Below, piece by piece: positions 22,731-29,602 of a DNA stretch of 31,023 nt. The position numbers and the translations under genes are program-made. The stretch lies in NCBI GenBank assembly GCA_034431315.1, contig DAOUDK010000061.1:1-31023 (forward strand). The letters are read 5' to 3'. Source of the stretch: JAUWOY01 sp034431315. GTDB lineage: Bacteria > Chloroflexota > Anaerolineae > VGOG01. Each line of letters opens with the position of its first letter. Positions within the stretch are counted from its first letter, which is position 1. The notes under the pieces were generated by a model that did not search any database, had not been told where the DNA came from, and worked only from the letters and a program-made list of their open reading frames with translations.

Positions 22731-23287
22731 CAACTTTCGCTCCGTTCCCCTTCGTCCAGCGGCGGCAGCTCGGCCAGGTCTTGCAGACCGAAGTACTGCA
22801 AGAACTCGAAAGTAGTGCCGTAGACGATGGGGCGGCCAGCCTGGGGCAGGCGTCCCACCGCCTCGATCAAGCCCTTGCTGACCAGATTGCGCAACACGCT
22901 GTCGCAATTGACGCCCCGCACGGCCTCGACGCCGGCCCGGGTGACGGGCTGCTGGTAGGCGACGATGGCCAGGGTCTCCAGTGCTGGAGCGGAGAGCCTG
23001 CTGGTCAGCTCCAAGCCAAGGAAGCGCTCGATGGAAGGAGACGCCTCAGGGGCAGTGATCATCTGCACCCACCCTTTTTTGCGCTGAAGACGCAGTCCCC
23101 GCTGCTCGTACTCCTCACCCAATTCCCGCAGCGCGCCCTCAACCGCCTTATGGTCTACACCGATGGCCGACGCCAAACGTTCAACAGCCACCGGCTCATC
23201 TGCCACGAAGAGCAGGCTTTCGATCAGGGACTTGATTTCCAAGCTCCCCTCCCCCAAAGTTGGGGGAGGGGTTGGGGGTGAGGGCAT
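22730..23287 (-). CDS. scpB: Segregation and condensation protein B
   Basis: 185 residues. Two winged-helix domains show SLEIKSLIESLLFVADEPV and LSAPALETLAIVAYQQPVTRAGVEAVRGVNCDSVLRNL, the ScpB signature. It partners with ScpA and Smc in chromosome condensation; scpA is not in the window. The first 13 residues (MPSPPTPPPTLGE) are encoded by a dispersed GC-rich repeat at 23241-23283 that has supplied the N-terminus, start codon included. The ATG at 23287 has GAGG nine bases upstream and lies directly after the AmaP-like gene's stop. Confidence 0.95.
   Translation of the reverse strand: MPSPPTPPPTLGEGSLEIKSLIESLLFVADEPVAVERLASAIGVDHKAVEGALRELGEEYEQRGLRLQRKKGWVQMITAPEASPSIERFLGLELTSRLSAPALETLAIVAYQQPVTRAGVEAVRGVNCDSVLRNLVSKGLIEAVGRLPQAGRPIVYGTTFEFLQYFGLQDLAELPPLDEGERSES
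23241..23283. repeat. Second copy of the GGGGAGGGGTTGGGGG repeat, at the scpB start
   Basis: Nearly identical to 20430-20470 (AGCTCCCCTCCCC, AAAGTT, GGGGAGGGGTTGGGGGTG). It lies inside the 5' end of scpB and is translated as a proline-rich leader. Confidence 0.85.
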
Positions 23288-23288
23288 A

Positions 23289-23972
23289 CTAGACATCCTC
23301 GTAGGCCGCTGGCGGCTCTGGCGTATCGGGAGTGTCCGAGGCCATCGGCGACTCAATGGGAAGGTAGATGTCCTCTGAGACCATCGGCGGCTCTGTGAGA
23401 TCAGGGATGTGCTCTGGAACCGCCGGCGGCTCTGTGGAATAGTCGGCGTACTTGATGTTGACCCTGACCTGGCGCAGCTTCAGCCCCATCTTGTCCTCGA
23501 CGGCCTCCCTGGTCACCTGGCAGACCTCCTCAGTCTTGGTCGGGACGTCAACCTCTGGACTGGTCTCCAGGTCGAGCTCCACTTCGACGCCGCCCCTTTT
23601 GCCCCAGACGTACGGCTTAACGAAAGTAACACCCTCAAGCTGACTGATGTTGTGCTCCAACCGGCGAGCGACGGAATCCACCGTCAACTCCGCCTGGCCG
23701 CCGGTGATACTCTGCACCATGACCGTCCTGGGGCGCCGCCGCCTGATCTCAAGCCAGATCAGCACAGCGCAGACGACATCTACCAACAAGGCCAGGGCGA
23801 CACCCACCACCAGCAGGGTGAGCGGATCGACCAGCGCCAAGTTGGCATCCAGGTTCCACAGCCACCGCTGCAAGACCTCGATCGTTGGCCGAGGCACGAC
23901 CAGTACTGTGGTCATAACAATGATGGTCGCCAAGAGGAGCAAAATCACCACCACGCGATTAAATGTGTTCAT
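23289..23972 (-). CDS. AmaP-like membrane anchor protein of the alkaline-shock (Asp23) type
   Basis: 227 residues. Two membrane segments (about 5-25 and 48-72) are followed by a cytoplasmic domain with SITGGQAELTVDSVARRLEHNISQLEGV and VEVELDLETSPEVDVPTKTEEV, resembling AmaP/Asp23-family proteins of the Gram-positive envelope stress system. The C-terminal 50 residues are a Pro/Glu/Thr-rich repeat (TEPPAVPEHIP, TEPPMVSED, ESPMASD). AAAAGGAGG is 8 bases before the ATG at 23972. Its own promoter lies at the end of the upstream YfhO gene. The AmaP identity is from fold and motif; the function here is inferred. Confidence 0.75.
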   Translation of the reverse strand: MNTFNRVVVILLLLATIIVMTTVLVVPRPTIEVLQRWLWNLDANLALVDPLTLLVVGVALALLVDVVCAVLIWLEIRRRRPRTVMVQSITGGQAELTVDSVARRLEHNISQLEGVTFVKPYVWGKRGGVEVELDLETSPEVDVPTKTEEVCQVTREAVEDKMGLKLRQVRVNIKYADYSTEPPAVPEHIPDLTEPPMVSEDIYLPIESPMASDTPDTPEPPAAYEDV

Positions 23973-24025
23973 TAGAGAACCTCCTTTTTTATTGTAGTTA
24001 CGCGGAAACCCGCGCACCATCCAAG

Positions 24026-24054
24026 ATTATACACCATCTTTCCTTCTTCGTCCA
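24026..24054 (-). promoter_or_regulatory. Probable promoter of the AmaP-like gene
   Basis: On the minus strand a perfect TATAAT (24031-24026) is preceded at 17 bp by TGGACG (24054-24049, 4 of 6 matches). The -10 overlaps the stop codon of the YfhO-like gene. The leader contains a CGCGG/CCGCG hairpin (24001-24014). Confidence 0.6.
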
Positions 24055-27000
24055 GCGACGGCAGCGGTGCCAGCCACCAGAGCCAACAACGCCACCAAGC
24101 TGATGGCGGCTCCCAGCTTGAAAGAGAGGGGATCGTAGATGAACTCCACTCTGTGCTGGCCCGCAGGCAGGTACACCGCCCGGAAGAGAAGGTTCGCTCG
24201 GTAGATGGACGTCTCCAGGCCATCAACGAGGGCGCGCCAGCCAGGATAGTAAGCGTCGGTCAGCACCAAATAGCCGTCCGCAGCCAGATCGGCGGAAATC
24301 ACGACGCGCTCCGGCTCGTAAGACAAGATTGCCACCTCATCATCTTCAGCGCCGTCATGGGAGACCAAGCCGTGCTCGCCCGAAGCCAGGATCACTTCGT
24401 TCTCAGGCCGAAAGGCGGGATCTTGCATCGCTGCAATGGCCGCCTCATCGTCCAGGACTCGCGCCCGATGAACGACGAAGGCCCGCGGCAGGCTGTCCAG
24501 GTTCTCGTAGATCTTCACATCGCCGCTGTGCACCACACGGAAGCGCCCATCGGTAGAAACGACCACAGGCACAAACGTGCTCGTCCTATCATCAATCAGG
24601 CTGAGACCGCGCAGGTGCAGCCGGCCAGCCGGGGCTAGATACTCAATAGAAATCTGCCTGGGGATCAGGGCCCTTCGGCTGGGCTCAGGACGGGCCCCAC
24701 CAAACTCCAGACGAGCGAGGTAATCGTTCCCTTGGGGATTGTCAGGCCAGTGACGGCAAACTCTGGCCTGGTCATGCTGAACCACACCTGCGGTATATTC
24801 GCCCTCCGCCGTCTCAATCCCGGCCCGCAGGAGACGGCTTTGCACCGCCCCCAGCCCGTCGGTGATCGTCACCTGAGCCACGGGCACCCCGTTGGGCAGA
24901 TCAGCCGCCCCCTCCAGATGAGAGACCAGGCCCAGGGAGGTAACAGCAAAGTCAGGCAGGTCCGTCACCTTCACTTGGGAGACCGCCCCAGCGCCCAAGA
25001 CGGCCTCGTGACCCAGATCGTAGTAGACACCGTCCACCCAGACATCGTGAACCTTGTCGGTGATGACGTATTTAACGTTGAGCAGGCTCAGAATCCGCGA
25101 TGGCGGTATCTCTTTCAGACTCTCCCGCAATCGGCCATCGGGCGAAGGCTCGGACAGAAACAGTCGCTGCAACTCGACGTAGCGCTTGAGGGGGAGCACT
25201 CCGCCATCGTAGCCATCTACACTGGGAATTTGGTAAACGAGGGGCAGGTTGGGGGCCAGGATTTCCTTCAGCTTGGTGGCCACCACGTAGTCGTAGATGG
25301 CCTGAGGAGACAGTTGATCCCCGAAAATCTGCTGTATCTCCCCCAGATCGCCAGGATCAAAAGTCAGGCCTGAGATGCTGAGGAAGCGATCCGTGGGCTG
25401 CCCACTGGCTAAGAGATGGGCCGGAGCGGTGCGCAGGGAGGAGTAGGCCTCCGGGGCAGTGGGATGGTTATAGGCCAGGCCACGGCTGGCGGCGAAGAGC
25501 TCCCCGATGACGATCAGGGCCACTACCAGGTAGAGAGAGTTTCGGGTTTCGAGTTTCGGAGTTTTGAGTGGGATTCCTTGCTCTTTTGCTCTCTGCTCCC
25601 TTGATGTTAGAGGTTGGAGGTTAGATGTTGGAGGTTGGAACACTTTCCACTTTCCACTTTCCAATTTCCAATTTCCAGTTAGCCCCACCCAGAGCAAGAC
25701 CGCAGCCAGTAGAACCAGTGGTAGCCAAGCCAGGAGCGTGAACCGGGTGGGAAAGTCGAGGAAAGGGGAGATGAGAAGCAGGGGAGCAGCCAACACGCCG
25801 ATGGCTATCAGCAGACGGCGACGGATGAAGCGCGATAGCTCCCCAATTCCGTGACCGACCACCTCGGCCTTTGCCCGGAGGGAATAACTCAGAAAGTCCG
25901 CCCCCAGCCCCGCCAGCATGGCCCCGCCGAAGGCGTAGAGATACAGCCAGCGAGCCGGCGCTCGGAAGAGGCCAAAGCCCGGCACCAGCTTGTACAGGAC
26001 GAAGTAGAAGGGATTGTAGGCCCCCAGGCCCAGGAACAGACCCAGGGCCGTCAAGAAGATGAGGAATGGGCGAGCCGGATGGCGCCGCTGAAACAGGCCC
26101 CCGACGAGGGCCAGGGCCAGGGCGACGATGCCCAGGTAGGCGACGTACTCGCTGAAGACTTTCTCACCGCCGAAGGTCGGCAGCAGAGACAGGAGCAACA
26201 AGCGCGGCTTGAGGGAGAAAGAGGCAGCCTCGCTATAGGATAGTCCCCCGCCCCGCACGGAGAGCTGCGAAAGCTCCAGGGTCGGTAACAACTGAACCGC
26301 CGCCAGAGCCAGGCCGATGATCACAATCAAGAGATAAACCAACAAGCTGCGCCCCAGCTTCCCCCTCAGCTCCCTCCATTTCTGTCCGCTGAATCCTGCC
26401 AGTCCGTTGTTCCACAGCAGTGGAAAAATCGCATAGCCCCCCAGAGCAAACAACGTGATGTACGACAACTGAGTGTGGCCAGCCGTGAATTGCAATCCCA
26501 CCACCAGTCCGGCCAGTAAGACGTAGAAGGCATAGCACGGGGCTGAACCCCCGTGCTGAAAGAACAAAGCCCCTTCGGGGCTGGGTTTTAGCCCGTAGGG
26601 CTTTGCTCTTTCAGCCTGGACGTTCACGTCCAGGCGAGGCTTTCGCCAGGGGTTCCCACGAGCCAGATCGAAGAGCAAAAAGAGCAGCGGCAGCCATACA
26701 GAGCAATTCAACTGGTTGACGTGCTCCACCTGAGCACCAACGAAACCGCTGAGGGCGAAAACCACCGCCGCCAACCAGGCTCCCCATCGCCCCAGTCCCA
26801 ACGAGAGGCGAGCGTAGAGGTAGGCAAACAGGCCCGCCAGGAAAACGTGCAGTACGATGGAATAGCTGACCATCTTGGGCACAGGCAACCAGTAGAGGAT
26901 AAAGTTCAGAGGATAGAAAAGCGCTGTCTGGGCATTGGCCAGAAACGGCACGCCCATGAAGAGATACGGGTTCCACAAGGGCAGGCGGCCCTGGCGCACA

Positions 27001-27185
27001 ACTTCAGCAGCGTAAGCCTTGTAGGGGTAGAAGTAGGTAAAGACGTCCAACCCCACCAGAATGAGATTGGTGAAAGCGATCTTCCAGAAAAAGGCCAGCG
27101 TCAGGGCGAGCAAGGTGGCCAAAGCACAAAGGTCTCTATCAACTTGAAAAGTGAAACGTGAAACGTGAAACGTGAAATCTCTCAC
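24027..27185 (-). CDS. YfhO-like giant membrane protein with repeat-derived insertions
   Basis: 1052 residues with many membrane helices in the N-terminal 530 and an extracytoplasmic beta-rich domain ending in one or two helices. YfhO hallmarks include GLDVFTYFYPYKAYAAEVVRQGRLPLWNPYLFMGVPFLAN and, near the end, GYLVLTDAYYPGWRALVDG. Known members assist glycosylation of cell-wall polymers and have a GT-C-like fold. The GTG at 27185 overlaps the upstream GT39-like stop (GTGA); the ribosome site is weak. Four repeat insertions are translated: the N-terminus (27146-27180), residues near 180-215 (26535-26634), and a block near residue 505-550 made of two repeat types (25537-25677), so the protein is longer than a minimal YfhO. 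Confidence 0.9.
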   Translation of the reverse strand: MRDFTFHVSRFTFQVDRDLCALATLLALTLAFFWKIAFTNLILVGLDVFTYFYPYKAYAAEVVRQGRLPLWNPYLFMGVPFLANAQTALFYPLNFILYWLPVPKMVSYSIVLHVFLAGLFAYLYARLSLGLGRWGAWLAAVVFALSGFVGAQVEHVNQLNCSVWLPLLFLLFDLARGNPWRKPRLDVNVQAERAKPYGLKPSPEGALFFQHGGSAPCYAFYVLLAGLVVGLQFTAGHTQLSYITLFALGGYAIFPLLWNNGLAGFSGQKWRELRGKLGRSLLVYLLIVIIGLALAAVQLLPTLELSQLSVRGGGLSYSEAASFSLKPRLLLLSLLPTFGGEKVFSEYVAYLGIVALALALVGGLFQRRHPARPFLIFLTALGLFLGLGAYNPFYFVLYKLVPGFGLFRAPARWLYLYAFGGAMLAGLGADFLSYSLRAKAEVVGHGIGELSRFIRRRLLIAIGVLAAPLLLISPFLDFPTRFTLLAWLPLVLLAAVLLWVGLTGNWKLESGKWKVFQPPTSNLQPLTSREQRAKEQGIPLKTPKLETRNSLYLVVALIVIGELFAASRGLAYNHPTAPEAYSSLRTAPAHLLASGQPTDRFLSISGLTFDPGDLGEIQQIFGDQLSPQAIYDYVVATKLKEILAPNLPLVYQIPSVDGYDGGVLPLKRYVELQRLFLSEPSPDGRLRESLKEIPPSRILSLLNVKYVITDKVHDVWVDGVYYDLGHEAVLGAGAVSQVKVTDLPDFAVTSLGLVSHLEGAADLPNGVPVAQVTITDGLGAVQSRLLRAGIETAEGEYTAGVVQHDQARVCRHWPDNPQGNDYLARLEFGGARPEPSRRALIPRQISIEYLAPAGRLHLRGLSLIDDRTSTFVPVVVSTDGRFRVVHSGDVKIYENLDSLPRAFVVHRARVLDDEAAIAAMQDPAFRPENEVILASGEHGLVSHDGAEDDEVAILSYEPERVVISADLAADGYLVLTDAYYPGWRALVDGLETSIYRANLLFRAVYLPAGQHRVEFIYDPLSFKLGAAISLVALLALVAGTAAVAGRRRKDGV
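25537..25677. repeat. Three tandem 7-bp arrays inside the YfhO-like gene
   Basis: Units on the plus strand: GAGTTTC, GGGTTTC, GAGTTTC (25537-25557); GATGTTA, GAGGTTG, GAGGTTA, GATGTTG, GAGGTTG (25603-25637); and CTTTCCA three times, then ATTTCCA twice (25643-25677). All are translated without stops, encoding GNWKLESGKWKVFQPPTSNLQ-like and KLETRNS-like residues between membrane helices. Confidence 0.9.
26535..26634. repeat. 100-bp multi-hairpin repeat inside the YfhO-like gene
   Basis: Contains a perfect GCACGGGG/CCCCGTGC hairpin (26535-26556), an 18-bp inverted pair with one mismatch (26555-26572 and 26598-26615), and a perfect CCTGGACG-TTCA-CGTCCAGG hairpin (26615-26634). It is read in frame as a hydrophilic loop (DVNVQAERAKPYGLKPSPEG) that interrupts an otherwise hydrophobic region. 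Confidence 0.85.
27146..27180. repeat. Tandem 7-bp array at the start of the YfhO-like gene
   Basis: Five units on the plus strand: GAAAAGT, GAAACGT three times, GAAATCT. Read on the minus strand they encode RDFTFHVSRFTFQ immediately after the start codon. Confidence 0.9.
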
Positions 27186-28789
27186 TTCTGATTCTCGATC
27201 CGATAAACGGTTAAAGAGGTGCGGCCATCACGCCGGTAGGTCCAATAGACACGCCGGAGCATCAACCCCGCCTCGGCCAGAGCATCGCCTGCCTCTGCCG
27301 TCAACCTCCCACTGGGGAAGACAATGTAGTGCTGGGCATCATCTACCTGGCGGGCATCCTGGGCCAGCTCATCAGGCGAAGGATACCAGCGGAGAACCAA
27401 TGGGAAGTCGAACATGTAGAATGAGTAATGCCAGCCCAGCCAGTGATGATAAAGGACAGAGCCAGCGGGAACACCATCTCGGAAATAGTTGGCTACAGCT
27501 TCGATGCCGTCGTAGGCTCCGTGGTCCCCGCCGATGGGGTATTCGCTCCGCGCCGCCGCCAGGGCTGGCCCAGCCAATGCAGCTGCCAATAGGACGACAA
27601 CCAAAAACACCCGCAGGAGTGGCCGTTGAGGAGATAGGAGATAAGCCAGCACCCCGCTCGCCAGCCAGATGATCCGCGCCAACAGGATCAGCAAAAGGGG
27701 AACCAGGCCCAGGAGGTAGCGATCCCAGACGTTGAAGCGCAGCACCCAATGGCCCAGCAGGAAAAGGATGACAAAGGCCGACAAGACGATATCGAAGAAA
27801 GTTGCTGGCTCTCCCCCCTTTCCTCCCCCCCAATTTGGGGGGGAAAGAGGGGGGACGAGATCGTAGAGCAGGAGCCAGGGCAAGCCGACCAGCAATAGGA
27901 TATTTAGAACAGGTGAAGCGGTTATGTAATGCAGGATCTCAGCCCAATCTCCAAGCCGTTCAGCCAAGTGAGCGGGGTCTGCCCAGGCCAGGCCGCCGTA
28001 GCTGATGAGGCTCTGCTCGAAGTAGTTGGGCTGCAACCGCCAGCGCAGGGAATCCCACCAGGCGACGGGGGCCATCACAGCCAGGAAGCCTAAGGCGAAG
28101 AAGAGGCCCACCAGAAACCAGGTTTTTGGAATCCTGTGTACCACAAATCCAGGCCATTGCGGACATTTTCGATACCCTGGCAAGCGTTGTGGAGCAAAAA
28201 AACCTGGTTTCTCTGCCATGAGGCGGCGAGCGGCGATAACTACGGCCAGAGGCACAAAGAGAAGGCCCTGCTGCTTGGTAGCCGCCGCCAACCCCAGCGC
28301 GAGCCCACACCATCCCAGGCTGCCCTTCACCGCCAGGCAGAGGGCGGCCAAAACCCAGGCTACCATCAGGGGATCGGTAAAGGCCGTGGGAGCAAAGAGG
28401 ATGTTGAAGGGAGAGAGCGCCATCAGGATCGCCGCCAGGATGGCCACAGATCGTCCGTAGAGTCGCCGGGCCAGATAGTAGAGAAGGGCGATGCTGGCCA
28501 CGCTAGCCAGTTCGCTGGGCAGACGGGCAGCAACCTCCGAGGGGCCGAAGAGTTTGAAGCACAGAGCCAGGGTGTAAATGAACAAGGGCGGTTTGTCAAC
28601 TGGGGAATGGATCAAGATCGGGTCGCGACCGGTGGCGACTTGGAGGGCCCAGAAGCTGTAGAGGGCCTCGTCCTGATGGAAGCGATTCGCGCCGATGGGA
28701 GCGAACCGGAGGGCTGCTCCCCCGACCATCAGCAACACCAGGCCAATCGCCGCCCAGTGATCACCAGCCCACCTCCCCAGTCCCCTCAT
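27182..28789 (-). CDS. GT39-like membrane glycosyltransferase (ArnT/PMT superfamily)
   Basis: 535 residues with about ten or more membrane helices. The N-terminal loop FHQDEALYSFWALQ carries the Asp-Glu pair of GT-C enzymes, followed by SPVDKPPLFIYTLALCFKLFG and ARLPSELASVASIALLYYLARRLYG, as in ArnT/PMT-like proteins that use polyprenyl-phosphate sugars outside the membrane. The ATG at 28789 is preferred (8 bases after the preceding stop), but its ribosome site is weak and a TTG at 28807 is possible. Two inserted repeats are translated: 28113-28212 (KPGFFAPQRLPGYRKC region) and 27812-27855 (PPLSPPNWGGGKGG). The adjacent GT2 gene probably supplies the lipid-linked sugar. Confidence 0.9.
   Translation of the reverse strand: MRGLGRWAGDHWAAIGLVLLMVGGAALRFAPIGANRFHQDEALYSFWALQVATGRDPILIHSPVDKPPLFIYTLALCFKLFGPSEVAARLPSELASVASIALLYYLARRLYGRSVAILAAILMALSPFNILFAPTAFTDPLMVAWVLAALCLAVKGSLGWCGLALGLAAATKQQGLLFVPLAVVIAARRLMAEKPGFFAPQRLPGYRKCPQWPGFVVHRIPKTWFLVGLFFALGFLAVMAPVAWWDSLRWRLQPNYFEQSLISYGGLAWADPAHLAERLGDWAEILHYITASPVLNILLLVGLPWLLLYDLVPPLSPPNWGGGKGGEPATFFDIVLSAFVILFLLGHWVLRFNVWDRYLLGLVPLLLILLARIIWLASGVLAYLLSPQRPLLRVFLVVVLLAAALAGPALAAARSEYPIGGDHGAYDGIEAVANYFRDGVPAGSVLYHHWLGWHYSFYMFDFPLVLRWYPSPDELAQDARQVDDAQHYIVFPSGRLTAEAGDALAEAGLMLRRVYWTYRRDGRTSLTVYRIENQK
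27812..27855. repeat. G/C-run palindromic repeat inside the GT39-like gene
   Basis: TCCCCCCTTTCC and seven C's, AATTT, then seven G's, AAAGAGGGGGGA form a near-palindrome of 44 bp. It encodes an in-frame PPLSPPNWGGGKGG loop. Confidence 0.85.
28113..28212. repeat. 100-bp inverted-repeat element inside the GT39-like gene
   Basis: Perfect 15-bp inverted ends AGAAACCAGGTTTTT (28113-28127) and AAAAACCTGGTTTCT (28198-28212) with an inner CCACAA/TTGTGG pair. No flanking direct repeat was seen. It is open in the gene's frame and adds a Pro/Arg/Lys-rich loop between membrane helices. Confidence 0.85.
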
Positions 28790-28796
28790 GAAACGA

Positions 28797-29504
28797 TCAA
28801 TCAACAAAGCGATATTTTATCAGGGTCCACAGAGCCGTGATGCCGTCTCGCCAGGTAAGTTTCTTGCCCTCGTGATATTCCCGCCCCTGGTAGGAGATGG
28901 GCACTTCGTGGATGCGGTAGCCCCTTTTCAGCAGCTTGGCCGTGATCTCAGGTTCAAGCTCGAAGCGGCGCGAACGCAACGGGATAGACTTTATGACCTC
29001 AGCCCTGAAGGCTTTGTAGCAAGTCTCCATATCGCTCAAGGCGGTGCCATAGAGGACGTTGGTGACCAAGGTGACAATCCTGTTGCCCAGGGCTTGCAGG
29101 AAGAACATGGTCTCTCCGGACTCCATGAAACGCGAACCGTAAACCACCTCAGCTTGACCTTCGAGAATGGGCTTGAGCAGCTTGTGGTAGTCGCGAGGGT
29201 CGTACTCCAGGTCGGCATCCTGGATGATGATGAAATCGCCGCAGGCGTGCTCGAGCCCCGTGCGCACTGCGGCCCCTTTGCCCCTGTTGACCTGGTGATA
29301 GAGTATCTTGAGATCGCCCCTTTTCTCCTCCTCCCTCAATACATCCCGCGTGCCATCAGTGGAGCCATCGTCAACGACCACGATCTCCTTCTTCAGGTCA
29401 ACGGCTCTGACCTGGGCCAGGATTTCCGGCAAGGTTTCCCGCTCGTTGTAAACGGGCATGATCACCGATAGTAGGAGCGAAGCGTCCCTAGAGGGTTGAT
29501 TCAT
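28797..29504 (-). CDS. GT2 polyprenyl-phosphate sugar synthase (dolichol-phosphate mannosyltransferase-like)
   Basis: 235 residues with the GT-A fold of family 2: VIMPVYNERETLPEIL, VVVDDGSTDGT, the metal site QDADLEYDP (D96/D98), SRFMESGE, and a basic C-terminus. There is no membrane tail beyond possible amphipathic helices. The family transfers mannose or glucose from a nucleotide sugar to a polyprenyl phosphate on the cytoplasmic face, feeding GT-C enzymes such as the neighbour 8 bases downstream. Its own promoter lies in the end of nagA. Confidence 0.92.
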   Translation of the reverse strand: MNQPSRDASLLLSVIMPVYNERETLPEILAQVRAVDLKKEIVVVDDGSTDGTRDVLREEEKRGDLKILYHQVNRGKGAAVRTGLEHACGDFIIIQDADLEYDPRDYHKLLKPILEGQAEVVYGSRFMESGETMFFLQALGNRIVTLVTNVLYGTALSDMETCYKAFRAEVIKSIPLRSRRFELEPEITAKLLKRGYRIHEVPISYQGREYHEGKKLTWRDGITALWTLIKYRFVD

Positions 29505-29573
29505 TTCCCTGATCCCCTTGAATTCTTGATAGACACAACTCTGTAATCCCGTTTATACTGGGCTACGGGATAT

Positions 29574-29602
29574 AGTATATCAGATTTCGCTTCGTTTGGC
29601 AA
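29574..29602 (-). promoter_or_regulatory. Probable promoter of the GT2-GT39-YfhO operon
   Basis: On the minus strand TTGCCA (29602-29597) and TATACT (29579-29574) are separated by 17 bp; the region overlaps the nagA stop. The leader of about 60 bases contains an ATCCCGT/ACGGGAT hairpin. Confidence 0.65.
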
